From an uncultured Tenacibaculum sp. (GTDB lineage Bacteria; Bacteroidota; Bacteroidia; Flavobacteriales; Flavobacteriaceae), in the NCBI GenBank assembly GCA_947496185.1, contig CANMCD010000009.1:1-64000 (forward strand): 64,000 nt of DNA, given 5' to 3'. The first letter of the stretch is position 1. Every line of letters begins with the position of its first letter. Made by a program: the position numbers and the translations under genes. Below the pieces are notes generated by a model, which was given only the letters and a program-made list of their open reading frames with translations, was not told where the DNA came from and made no database searches. Of the stretch, positions 18,952 through 27,537 are shown one piece after another.

Positions 18952-20460
18952 ATGGCGTTTCCGTTTATAAATTCAATCATTTCTTGGTTTTTAAAAAAAC
19001 GCAAACATCAAGTGGAACTGTTTTTAAAATACCCTATTGATGTTCAAAATGAAGTATTACAAAAACTACTTTATACTGCTAAAAACACCCAAATTGGAAA
19101 GAAATATAACTTCTCCACCATTCAATCTTATAACGAATTTTCGAGACGAATTCCCATACAAAAATACGAGAGTATTGAACCCTTAATTAATCGTTCAAGG
19201 AAAGGAGAACAAAATATTTTTTGGCCAACTCCTGTTCGTTGGTTTGCCAAATCTAGTGGTACAACCAATGCTAAAAGTAAATTCATTCCTGTTAGCGACG
19301 AGGCACTTGAAGATTGCCATATGAAAGCCGGAAAAGACATGTTATGCTTATATATTAATAACAATCCCGAAGCTAAATTATTCACTGGAAAAGGGCTACG
19401 TCTTGGTGGTAGCTCAAACATTTACGAAAATAACAATTCTTATTTCGGAGATCTATCAGCAATCATTATTGAAAATATGCCTTTTTGGGCTGATTTTAGT
19501 TCTGCTCCTAAACAAGAAGTAGCATTAATGGAAGAGTGGGAATCTAAAATGGAGGCTATTATAGCAGAAACTAGGTATGAAAACATTACTAGTTTGGCAG
19601 GAGTCCCTTCTTGGATGTTGGTCTTACTTAATCGTATGTTAGAAACCACAGGAAAAGAACATATTTTAGACGTATGGCCAAATCTAGAGGTTTACTTTCA
19701 CGGTGGTGTAAACTTTACACCTTATCAAGATCAATACAAAAAACTATTACCTCTTGAAGGAGTCAAATACTATGAAATTTATAATGCTTCAGAAGGTTTT
19801 TTCGCTATTCAAGATCAAAACGATTCAGACGAATTATTATTAATGTTGGACTATGGAATTTTTTATGAGTTTATTCCAATGAGTACATATCAAGGTGAAA
19901 ATTCAAAAGCTATTCCTTTATCTGAGGTGATTGTAAATGTCAATTACGCAATGGTTATTACCACCAATGGTGGTTTATGGCGTTATTTAATTGGTGATAC
20001 CGTTAAATTTACTTCAACATCCCCTTACCGTATTAAAGTAACGGGCAGGACCAAACATCATATCAATGTTTTTGGAGAAGAACTGATTATTGAGAATACA
20101 GAAGAAGGTCTTAAATTGGCTTGTGATAAAACAAATGCCATAGTAAAAGATTATACAGTAGGCCCAATTTTTATGAATGGTGATAGCAAAGGGGCACATG
20201 AATGGATCATTGAATTTGAAAAAGCCCCTGAGAACCTTACACTATTCGCCACAATACTTGATGATTCTTTAAAAAACTGTAACTCTGATTATGAAGCCAA
20301 ACGATACAACAACCTAACCTTATCTGCTCCTAAAATTCATATAGCTAGAAAGGGGTTATTTTATGACTGGTTAAAAGTTCACGGAAAATTGGGCGGACAA
20401 CATAAAGTCCCTCGCTTATCAAATGACAGGGGTTTTGTAGATGAACTTCTCAAATTATAA
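18952..20460 (+). CDS. GH3-family acyl-adenylate/amide-conjugating enzyme
   Basis: A 502-residue ANL-superfamily protein of the GH3 (auxin-responsive promoter) family. Plant members adenylate carboxylic acids and join them to amino acids. Nucleotide-binding motifs visible are SSGTTNAKSKFIPV (about 97-110), the YNASEGFF motif (about 275) and the hinge region GLWRYLIGDTVKFT (about 342). Bacterial substrates are unknown, so any conjugation activity is inference. The first 25 residues contain a short amphipathic helix. Its stop overlaps that of the convergent lipoprotein gene by six bases. Confidence 0.85.
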   Translation: MAFPFINSIISWFLKKRKHQVELFLKYPIDVQNEVLQKLLYTAKNTQIGKKYNFSTIQSYNEFSRRIPIQKYESIEPLINRSRKGEQNIFWPTPVRWFAKSSGTTNAKSKFIPVSDEALEDCHMKAGKDMLCLYINNNPEAKLFTGKGLRLGGSSNIYENNNSYFGDLSAIIIENMPFWADFSSAPKQEVALMEEWESKMEAIIAETRYENITSLAGVPSWMLVLLNRMLETTGKEHILDVWPNLEVYFHGGVNFTPYQDQYKKLLPLEGVKYYEIYNASEGFFAIQDQNDSDELLLMLDYGIFYEFIPMSTYQGENSKAIPLSEVIVNVNYAMVITTNGGLWRYLIGDTVKFTSTSPYRIKVTGRTKHHINVFGEELIIENTEEGLKLACDKTNAIVKDYTVGPIFMNGDSKGAHEWIIEFEKAPENLTLFATILDDSLKNCNSDYEAKRYNNLTLSAPKIHIARKGLFYDWLKVHGKLGGQHKVPRLSNDRGFVDELLKL

Positions 20461-20934
20461 ATCTGAATTATTAATGGATACTCGTATTGGTAACTGATAT
20501 TCTGTATTTACTGCAATTCCTCGTTTTATAGCTGGTGATACTCTGGGCAGTCTTTTAATTGACAAATCAATTAAACTATCTAAGCTAGACAATGTTTCTT
20601 TCAATAGCTGTGAACGCTTAATTTCTTTAAGCTCCACCTTGCCTTTTCGGTTAATTGTCAAAAAAACTGTAATCATTTCATCAATATCTTCTTCAACGGT
20701 TAGGGCATGTTTTTGAAGTGCATTTGCAATTTTTTCTTGAAGTTTAGTTCTAAAGCAGTTTGTTCTATCTTCTCCACTAAGAGCATCACAAATAAAAAAT
20801 GATGGAGATAAGTCTACACTTTCAAAATCAATAATTGTATCCAACGTTTGTGAATTTTTATCTACAGGAATAAAATAATTACACGCACTAAACGAATTAA
20901 TCAAACCAAAAAAAACAACATATAACCACCTCAT
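20455..20934 (-). CDS. Lipoprotein with TonB-C-terminal-like domain
   Basis: A 159-residue protein with a signal peptide and likely lipobox Cys18 (SFSAC). The C-terminal 80 residues follow the TonB/TolA C-terminal pattern (VFLTINRKGKVELKEIKRS ... LPRVSPAIKRGI ... QLPIRVSI). There is no transmembrane anchor or proline-rich spacer, so it is not a classical TonB. Small proteins of this kind are common in Flavobacteriia and may act in the periplasm. It is convergent with the GH3 gene. Confidence 0.65.
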   Translation of the reverse strand: MRWLYVVFFGLINSFSACNYFIPVDKNSQTLDTIIDFESVDLSPSFFICDALSGEDRTNCFRTKLQEKIANALQKHALTVEEDIDEMITVFLTINRKGKVELKEIKRSQLLKETLSSLDSLIDLSIKRLPRVSPAIKRGIAVNTEYQLPIRVSINNSDL

Positions 20935-21164
20935 GCTATTGACTTTGAGTCAAAATATACTAAAAATCAACCAAATTATTATACTAAATAACCTAGCATC
21001 TTCATTATAATATAAAAAAAACCAAGAAATACTTATTAAAACAAGCCCTTATACCTGAATACCTTAGTGAGTATCTTTTTTTATTTTACTACACAAAAAC
21101 ATAAATAACATTAAATATTCATTAAATTTTATCTTAATATTTATTTTTTTACAAAAAAAAGATT

Positions 21165-21743
21165 ATGGGAAAAATTCTAAAAATTGGTTGTGTATCTATT
21201 ATTCTCTTTATATTCTTAGTGTTCACTATTCAGCTTATATATTTTTTCAATTTCACAAGAAGAAAGTAGGGAGCAAAAAAAATTAGAACAAAACGAAATA
21301 ACAAAAGAAAAAGTTTTACCTAGCAAATGGAAATACTTTGAATCTGAGGATAAGATGTCAAGTACTACAACTTATTTTGCACAAATAAAAGCAGAGAAAA
21401 AATTGCATTTTGACATCCCTTTTAGCACAGGCGCAACTTCTGAATTAACTCTAAGAAAAAACAACAACAAAGTAGATGTCTACTACAGTATTTCTGAAGG
21501 AATTATCATGGTTAATACTCTTTATGCAGATTATACACAAATAAAATTTGACAATGAAAAACCTATTAAAGTAAAATACACTATTTCTTCCGACCATAGT
21601 ATGAAAACTATTTTTTTAGGATCCGCTAAGCTTATAGAAAAAAAATTAAAATCGGCCAAAAAATTCATTATTGAAGTTACTTTTTTCAAGAAGGTACACA
21701 TCAAATTGTTTTTGATGTTGAAAATTTGAAATGGAATCATTAA
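21165..21743 (+). pseudogene. Membrane-anchored protein gene with two homopolymer frameshifts
   Basis: Three reading frames join into one plausible protein of about 190 residues. It starts at ATG 21165 with a hydrophobic anchor (MGKILKIGCVSIILFIF). Removing one T from the T6 run at 21242-21247 leads into SISQEESREQKKLEQNE and on through the body that begins at 21355. Near the end, adding one T to the T6 run at 21681-21686 replaces the odd tail KKVHIKLF by FFQEGTHQIVFDVENLKWNH and a stop at 21743. Both breaks are T6 followed by CAA. As sequenced, only a 124-residue middle fragment (21355-21729) and a 34-codon N-terminal frame are open. Function unknown. Either true decay, sequencing error or recoding. 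Confidence 0.75.
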
Positions 21744-21916
21744 TTAAATTACTATAAAAATTTATTGTCAATTTGATATCTAAGTATATAAAATCTCATA
21801 TATACTCATTAAAAACTACCTTTTATAAATAATAATATTTAATTAATATTACCAACTAAATTAAAGTAACATTTTAAAAACTTATTCGTCATACAAATAC
21901 ATATCAAACCCTCATT

Positions 21917-22417
21917 ATGGACACGATTCTTTTACTCTTAAGTTTTTTCTTAGTTATCCTCGGAATTATAGGCTCATTTTTACCTGTACTTCCAGGCCCG
22001 TTAACCGGTTGGACAGGATTGCTATTACTTCATTTTACCGATTACGTTCCGATGGATAGAAGTTTTCTTATCATTACTTTTTGTTTTGCTTTACTCATTT
22101 TTATATTAGATTACTTCATTCCTGCTATAGGAACAAAAAAATTTGGAGGTTCTAAATACGGTGTATATGGTACTACCCTTGGATTAATTGTTGGACTATT
22201 ATCTCCTATTCCTTTTGGTGTACTTATAGGGCCATTTCTAGGAGCTTTTATAGGCGAACTCCTTTACGATAACAAAAACACAACCAGAGCACTTAAAGCA
22301 TCATTTGGTTCCTTCATTGGCTTTTTAAGCTCAATATTTATAAAGTTTTCTGTTGCACTTATTTACTTTGGCTTATTTTTGAGAATTATTTGGAAAAACA
22401 AAGAAGGAATTTTCTAG
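21917..22417 (+). CDS. DUF456 membrane protein
   Basis: A 166-residue integral membrane protein of the DUF456 family with glycine-rich helices. Four or five hydrophobic segments are visible, with the family-typical GSFLPVLPGPLTGWTGLLLL near residues 19-38 and GPFLGAFIGELL near 110-121. The biochemical role is unknown. It is a single gene between the frameshifted gene and the minus-strand RNA candidate. Confidence 0.85.
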   Translation: MDTILLLLSFFLVILGIIGSFLPVLPGPLTGWTGLLLLHFTDYVPMDRSFLIITFCFALLIFILDYFIPAIGTKKFGGSKYGVYGTTLGLIVGLLSPIPFGVLIGPFLGAFIGELLYDNKNTTRALKASFGSFIGFLSSIFIKFSVALIYFGLFLRIIWKNKEGIF

Positions 22418-22420
22418 AAA

Positions 22421-22521
22421 AAAAAAGCAACCCATCTCAGGGAAGCTTTCCATTGGTAACAAAACCACGGTGCATAAATAGCACCTTAACAACACAACTA
22501 GTGCTACCTTTACAACAAGGC
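22421..22521 (-). ncRNA. Candidate ~100-nt small RNA upstream of lysS
   Basis: A complete minus-strand transcription unit without coding capacity. It has TTTTG at 22555-22559 and TACATTTG at 22528-22535 (19-base spacer). A compact structured body follows, ending at a terminator hairpin (arms 22427-22434 and 22441-22448 with an internal T-T mismatch pair) followed by nine T residues. The body contains a GGTGC/GCACC hairpin (loop TATTTAT) and a competing pairing of GGTAGCAC with GTGCTATT that uses the same GTGC, so two folds are possible. I could not match it to 6S, SRP, tmRNA or RNase P motifs. Confidence 0.5.
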
Positions 22522-22623
22522 AGCCAGCAAATGTAGGGAATTCTAAACAAATAACAAAACTTTATCGTCAAACATCGAAAAAACACTAGCCCCTAAATCC
22601 TTATAAAAGCAAAACCACTTCCG

Positions 22624-22654
22624 TTGCTAAATAACCTAATTGATTGTATCTTTG
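22624..22654 (+). promoter_or_regulatory. lysS promoter
   Basis: TTG (22624-22626), a 20-base spacer and TATCTTTG (22647-22654) match the Bacteroidota consensus. The leader to the lysS ATG is about 30 bases. Confidence 0.75.
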
Positions 22655-22687
22655 CAGCTTTAATTACGCAAACATAAATACTAAGCA

Positions 22688-24388
22688 ATGCAATTATCAG
22701 AACAAGAAGTTGTACGAAGAGAGAAACTTACCAAGTTACGTGAACTTGGCATAAACCCTTACCCAGCAAACCTCTATCCTCTTGATGCTAATTCCAAGAA
22801 GGTTAAAGAAGATTTCAAGGAAGGTAAAAAGGTAGTCATTGCAGGTAGATTAATGTCACGTCGTATTCAAGGAAAAGCTTCCTTTGCTGAACTACAAGAT
22901 AGTGCAGGAAGAATTCAAGTATACTTCAATAGAGATGAAATATGCACAGGAGAAGACAAAACACTTTACAATGAAGTGTACAAGAAATTATTAGATATTG
23001 GTGATTTTATTGGAATAGAAGGAGAATTATTTACTACACAAGTAGGTGAAAAAACCGTATTGGTAAAAGATTTTACCTTATTAAGCAAATCCCTTAAACC
23101 ATTACCCTTACCAAAAGTAGATGCTGATGGTAACACCTATGATGGATTTACCGATCCTGAACTACGTTACAGACAGCGTTATGCTGATTTGGTCGTAAAT
23201 CCACAAGTAAAAGACGTTTTTGTGAAGCGTACAAAACTATTTGCCGCCATGCGTCAATTTTTTAATGATGCTGGTTATTTTGAAGTAGAAACTCCTATTT
23301 TGCAGCCCATCCCTGGTGGAGCAGCCGCAAGACCTTTCATAACACACCACAATTCTTTAGACATTCCGTTATATATGAGAATTGCTAACGAACTATACCT
23401 AAAACGTTTAATCGTTGGGGGCTTTGACGGTGTTTATGAATTCTCAAAAAACTTCCGAAACGAAGGAATGGACAGAACACACAATCCTGAGTTTACAGCA
23501 ATGGAAATATACGTTGCTTACAAAGACTACAATTGGATGATGGATTTTACCGAAAGACTATTGGAACATTGTGCCTTGGCCGTTAATGGAACTACCAAAG
23601 CTACTTTTGGAGAGCATGAAGTAGACTTTAAAGCCCCTTATGCCAGAGTAACAATGGCAGATGCTATCAAGCATTTTACTGGGTTTGATATTAATGGTAA
23701 AACGGAAGACGAACTACGTAAAGCTGCCAAAGAAATGGGCATTGAAGTAGACGATTCTATGGGGAAAGGAAAATTAATCGATGAAATCTTCGGAGAAAAA
23801 TGTGAAGGAAACTATATCCAACCTACATTCATCACAGACTATCCTAAAGAAATGTCTCCATTATGTAAAGAACATAGAGATAACCCCGAATTAACAGAAC
23901 GATTTGAATTGATGGTATGTGGTAAGGAGATTGCTAATGCTTACTCTGAACTGAACGATCCTATTGATCAAAGAGAACGTTTTGAAGCTCAACTGAAGTT
24001 AGCCGAAAGAGGAGATGATGAAGCTGGTGAATTTATTGATCATGACTTTTTACGAGCTTTAGAGTATGGGATGCCTCCAACTTCAGGACTCGGAATTGGA
24101 ATGGATCGACTTGTTATGTTCTTGACAAACAATCAATCAATTCAAGAAGTGCTTTTCTTCCCGCAAATGAAACCTGAGCGTCGCGTTGCTCCAGACGTTA
24201 TATTAAATGACGACGAAAAAATGATTCTCAATATCTTGAAAAAAGAGAACAAAATACCTTTACATGATTTAAAATCTCAATCAGGTTTATCTAACAAAAA
24301 ATGGGATAAATCTATTAAATCATTAAGTAAAAATAACCTGACAAAAGTCACTAAAACAGAAAGTGATTTAATAGTGGAACTTATTTAA
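22688..24388 (+). CDS. lysS: Lysyl-tRNA synthetase, class II
   Basis: Charges tRNA-Lys with lysine. An anticodon-binding OB domain occupies about 50-140 ([18 protein letters not shown]). The class II core follows, with motif 2 in [14 protein letters not shown] and motif 3 in GLGIGMDRL. At 566 residues it is about 60 longer than E. coli LysRS. The extra tail after residue 500 ([16 protein letters not shown] ...) looks like a small winged-helix-type domain found in Bacteroidota LysRS. A consensus promoter and a terminator frame it as a single gene. Confidence 0.97.
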   Translation: MQLSEQEVVRREKLTKLRELGINPYPANLYPLDANSKKVKEDFKEGKKVVIAGRLMSRRIQGKASFAELQDSAGRIQVYFNRDEICTGEDKTLYNEVYKKLLDIGDFIGIEGELFTTQVGEKTVLVKDFTLLSKSLKPLPLPKVDADGNTYDGFTDPELRYRQRYADLVVNPQVKDVFVKRTKLFAAMRQFFNDAGYFEVETPILQPIPGGAAARPFITHHNSLDIPLYMRIANELYLKRLIVGGFDGVYEFSKNFRNEGMDRTHNPEFTAMEIYVAYKDYNWMMDFTERLLEHCALAVNGTTKATFGEHEVDFKAPYARVTMADAIKHFTGFDINGKTEDELRKAAKEMGIEVDDSMGKGKLIDEIFGEKCEGNYIQPTFITDYPKEMSPLCKEHRDNPELTERFELMVCGKEIANAYSELNDPIDQRERFEAQLKLAERGDDEAGEFIDHDFLRALEYGMPPTSGLGIGMDRLVMFLTNNQSIQEVLFFPQMKPERRVAPDVILNDDEKMILNILKKENKIPLHDLKSQSGLSNKKWDKSIKSLSKNNLTKVTKTESDLIVELI

Positions 24389-24420
24389 CATCCACTTACA
24401 TTACTTATAAAATATCTTAA

Positions 24421-24454
24421 AAAAAGAGACTATTCACTTGAGTATTCTCTTTTT
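24421..24454 (+). terminator. lysS terminator
   Basis: The arms AAAAAGAGA (24421-24429) and TCTCTTTTT (24446-24454) flank a 16-base loop and are followed by more T residues. Confidence 0.75.
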
Positions 24455-24534
24455 TTTGTGAAAATTTTAAATATTATTTTAAAACCACAAAACATATCTT
24501 ATTTTAGTCTTCATCGTAAAACCAATATTTAAAA

Positions 24535-25446
24535 ATGACTATTATTCAAGAATTTAAAAACAATATTCGTTCCACTTTATCCTTTAGCTCTTCGGGGAGT
24601 TTAAAGCATCAATTACAACGACTACAAAGCAAACTCGACAATTATGAAAGTGGCGATGTTATCGATAAAATAGCTCCTAGAAGCAAAACTAAATTAGAAG
24701 AACTAAAAAGACGTATCAGAGAAAAAATCAACACTCTTACCATACAAGTTGAAAAGGCAAAAAGGGCAGAAAAAAAAGATATAGAAGCCAGAATAAAAGA
24801 ACTTAAAGAAGCACTAGAGGAAATCAAAGTTATAGAACGTTCTCAAACCGAATACGAATTTAGGATCCATAACAAGCCTAAATTTTCCTATGAAGACACA
24901 ACAGATAAGGGCATTGTGTATTATGATGGTACTTTAGGAAGCCTCTTGAATGAATTAAAACATGCATTTCAATTTGAAACTGGTAAAATTGATTTCATTA
25001 AAGTAAGTGGAGAGCCAGAGAATTTACCGGGGTTGTTGTATGACATCGGAGATGAGGTTGAAACATACAAACGACAATATGCTTTCGATGGTGTTTTAAA
25101 GCTTAGGGTTGTAATGACTGATGAAGAAATGTTACAGCAACTTAAAAGTGGAAAAATCAAAAATGGACTAGGATTAGGAACATTGGAAATTAAAAAAATG
25201 AAAAAAATTACTGCCAACATCATCGTTAAAGTAGAAGATTCTTTGGGTAGTGGTTCTTTATATAGTACTATATCCAAACGGAGTTTAGACATCAACTCTT
25301 CCCTTGGGAATATTAGAAAAGGAAACAAATTAAGACGCAATTTTATTTCTGGTTTAGGTATTGATAAACGAGACAAAAATGAATCCTATATTGATTTTGT
25401 AAAAGTATTTATAGAAGACAATCCTTTTATCTATGTCAAATATTAA
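24535..25446 (+). CDS. Coiled-coil protein with degenerate HExxH-like domain
   Basis: A 303-residue protein without a signal peptide. Residues 25-105 are highly charged heptad-like helix (LEELKRRIREKINTL ... EARIKELKEALEEIK), suggesting a coiled coil. After it, NELKHAFQFETG (139-150) and DEVETYKRQYAF (173-184) resemble the HExxH helix and downstream acidic ligand of toxin-type zincins, except that Asn139 replaces the first histidine. If that reading is right, the peptidase would be inactive or use another residue. The last 100 residues have no recognised motif. It overlaps the next gene by 14 bases, so the two are co-expressed. Function not assigned. Confidence 0.6.
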   Translation: MTIIQEFKNNIRSTLSFSSSGSLKHQLQRLQSKLDNYESGDVIDKIAPRSKTKLEELKRRIREKINTLTIQVEKAKRAEKKDIEARIKELKEALEEIKVIERSQTEYEFRIHNKPKFSYEDTTDKGIVYYDGTLGSLLNELKHAFQFETGKIDFIKVSGEPENLPGLLYDIGDEVETYKRQYAFDGVLKLRVVMTDEEMLQQLKSGKIKNGLGLGTLEIKKMKKITANIIVKVEDSLGSGSLYSTISKRSLDINSSLGNIRKGNKLRRNFISGLGIDKRDKNESYIDFVKVFIEDNPFIYVKY

Positions 25447-26038
25447 AAAAAACTCTTTTGTCTGTTTTTTATTCGTTTCTTTGGTGTCTTTTTGCCAACA
25501 AAACCACACTAACAAAACCTATGTAACCTACTCAAATAACTCGAGTCCTAAACACTCTTTAGTTGTTTCACAAGAAAAAGTATCTTTGATTATACCATCA
25601 AGAGGCTTATTCCCTGAAAAAAAAGTCGATTTTAGAAGTATTATAAAAAATGATACCGTTTATATTTTCGAAAGAGAAAAAATTATTCCTCAGAAAAAGG
25701 GTATAACACTAAATAAAACTGAATTCGTTTCTAAGTTTACGAATACTCATTTTTATCAGAAATCAAAGGATATTATAATCCATATAGAAAATAACAGACC
25801 TTATTTCAATAAAACTATTGTTGATAGTATTATTGGTAATGATGTTGTATATTCCATAAACGGAGATATTCTTATACCCAAAAAAGATTCTATTGCCTTA
25901 TCAGTTGTATTAGATAAAAAAAAGTTTAAATCAAAAAAATTAAAAACTCTAAAAGGTGAAGATGCTGTAAAATCTTATGGAATATTAGGATTAAATGGTG
26001 TTATAGAAATAACAGGTAAGTATAAAAAATGTAAGTAA
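25433..26038 (+). CDS. Secreted protein with TonB-plug-like tail
   Basis: A 201-residue protein with an N-terminal hydrophobic segment (FVCFLFVSLVSFCQQ) that reads as a signal peptide or lipobox with Cys21. The last 30 residues (LKTLKGEDAVKSYGILGLNGVIEIT) follow the VLKG-AxxxYGxxGxNGVI pattern. That pattern ends TonB receptor plugs and also recurs at the C termini of small Bacteroidota periplasmic proteins. The middle has no recognised motif. It starts inside the end of the preceding coiled-coil gene. An envelope partner or protective role for that gene is possible but unproven. Confidence 0.6.
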   Translation: MSNIKKNSFVCFLFVSLVSFCQQNHTNKTYVTYSNNSSPKHSLVVSQEKVSLIIPSRGLFPEKKVDFRSIIKNDTVYIFEREKIIPQKKGITLNKTEFVSKFTNTHFYQKSKDIIIHIENNRPYFNKTIVDSIIGNDVVYSINGDILIPKKDSIALSVVLDKKKFKSKKLKTLKGEDAVKSYGILGLNGVIEITGKYKKCK

Positions 26039-26164
26039 ACTCGTTAGTTATGCATTAAAAATATATACAACTCTCCATCTACTAAGGATTTTTGGTCTAG
26101 ATACAATAATTACACATATAAGGTAAAACAGAAAGTAAACCTCCTGTTTTACCTTAGCAGTAAA

Positions 26165-26581
26165 TTATCGTTTAAGTCTAATTAAATCCCCATCCATATA
26201 GGCTCCTTGATCAATAGACAGCTCTTCTCCTTTAATTTCGAGAATTCCATTAGATTTTCCATCGATTAAAAGAACATACTTATCAAGAACCTTAGTAATC
26301 TTATAAGTATAATTTTCTTTCTTCTTTACACCTAATCGGATATACATATCCTTCTCCTCTGTATCCTTTAATTTACTTTTAATAGTTAGGGATTTCTTTT
26401 TGTCATCAAAAACAAATTCAACAGCTCCTGCCTTGTAAGGTATTATCCCCATTAAACCTGCGGAGATCTCTTTTAAATACCAAGTACCTTTAACTTTTAC
26501 GGGATCAACTTGTTGCTCATCTTCGGATTGGCAAAATGATAATAAAAAACACAATGGAATAAGCAATATTTGTTTTTTCAT
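26165..26581 (-). CDS. Lipocalin-like lipoprotein
   Basis: A 138-residue lipoprotein with signal peptide and lipobox ending at Cys17 (LLSFC). The mature part starts with VKGTWYLKEIS, the entry strand typical of flavobacterial lipocalin-like domains. Alternating beta strands follow, with charged turns (VEFVFDDKKKSLTIKSKL). Such proteins sit in the outer membrane or periplasm and may bind small hydrophobic ligands; the ligand is unknown. It is monocistronic and convergent with the preceding pair. Confidence 0.65.
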   Translation of the reverse strand: MKKQILLIPLCFLLSFCQSEDEQQVDPVKVKGTWYLKEISAGLMGIIPYKAGAVEFVFDDKKKSLTIKSKLKDTEEKDMYIRLGVKKKENYTYKITKVLDKYVLLIDGKSNGILEIKGEELSIDQGAYMDGDLIRLKR

Positions 26582-26663
26582 AATTTTATTGTTTTTAGCT
26601 GAGTAAAGCTAATAAAACCCCTGATAAAAATATCATAAATTATCGTTATTCTTTTAATCATAT

Positions 26664-26829
26664 ACTGAACTCATCTTGATTTTTTGTTTTTAAACGAAAA
26701 TGAGTTAAAATTTGACCAGATGAAACATTTTTTGAAAGTCATAGCAGCGTTACGAATAAAAAAAGTAACAAAATATGGGCGAATTTCAGCTATTTTTTAG
26801 GGAATAGAAAAAGTCAAGATGAGTTCACT
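26664..26829. mobile_element. MITE-like element with 23-bp inverted ends
   Basis: Nearly perfect inverted ends bound about 166 bases: TGAACTCATCTTGA at 26666-26679 and its complement at 26814-26827, extendable to 23 bases with two mismatches. A TA dinucleotide sits just outside each end (26663-26664 and 26829-26830), as expected for IS630/Tc1-like target sites. There is no transposase gene inside. It lies between the lipocalin-like gene and the cupin gene. No second copy was seen in the window. Confidence 0.55.
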
Positions 26830-26980
26830 ACTAACCTTCGAGCAGCAATAATCTGTATGCTACTTTCAATAACCGAATATTCATATATGCAAAAATTGCA
26901 CGGAAAAAAACTTTTTTTGACAAAAAAAACGAAATATAAAAAATATTAGTCACTATATTTAAGAAAAAACAAACAAAACA

Positions 26981-27316
26981 ATGAATTCAATTAATATTTT
27001 AGAAAAACTGGATCTAGTAGACAGCTTATGGAATCCTGAGGTTATTGCTAAACCTAATGGGCAACAAGTTAAATTAGCTAAAATCAAAGGTGAATATATT
27101 TGGGACAACTGTAAAAATCAAGATACACTCTTTTACGTACTAAAAGGCACCATGTTCATGGAGTACAGAGACCGAAAAATAGAAGTAAACCCAGGAGAAA
27201 TGATTGTTGTTCCAAAAGGAATGGAACACCGACCTGTAACCCAAGAAGAGGTATGGATATTGATGTTTGAACCTACTAATGTTAACGAACCTAAACGTAT
27301 TATTGAATATCTTTAA
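26981..27316 (+). CDS. Cupin-domain protein
   Basis: A 111-residue single-cupin protein. Cupin motif 1 is degenerate (YVLKGTMFMEYRDRKIEVNPGEMIVVPKG). Motif 2 shows the typical His in GMEHRPVTQEEVWILMFEP. The usual first-motif histidines are missing, so metal binding is doubtful. The role is probably binding a small ligand or a sugar-type isomerase relative; no substrate can be named. Monocistronic, with a TATATTTA box about 25 bases upstream. Confidence 0.8.
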   Translation: MNSINILEKLDLVDSLWNPEVIAKPNGQQVKLAKIKGEYIWDNCKNQDTLFYVLKGTMFMEYRDRKIEVNPGEMIVVPKGMEHRPVTQEEVWILMFEPTNVNEPKRIIEYL

Positions 27317-27537
27317 AAAAACAATTAGCAACATTGATATATCCAGTTGCTATTATTAAAAATTAAATCAACTTCCCCCCTCAAATAACCAGTTACAAGA
27401 TAAAACTTGAAAACAATAGAGTTGGTATTTTTTTAACCCAAAACCTAGGTATAACTTACTGAAAATCAATATTAACCATACATTAACATCTATTTACCTG
27501 AAAATCAATTAGTTTTACTACATAAATTTATTTTATT

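Noticed and set aside
22421..22521. Identification of the RNA as SRP 4.5S RNA
   Set aside because: The size fits, but the conserved GGAAGNAGCC apical motif could not be found on either strand.
24969..25376. 135-codon minus-strand frame
   Set aside because: Antisense to the coiled-coil gene, composition typical of a shadow frame.
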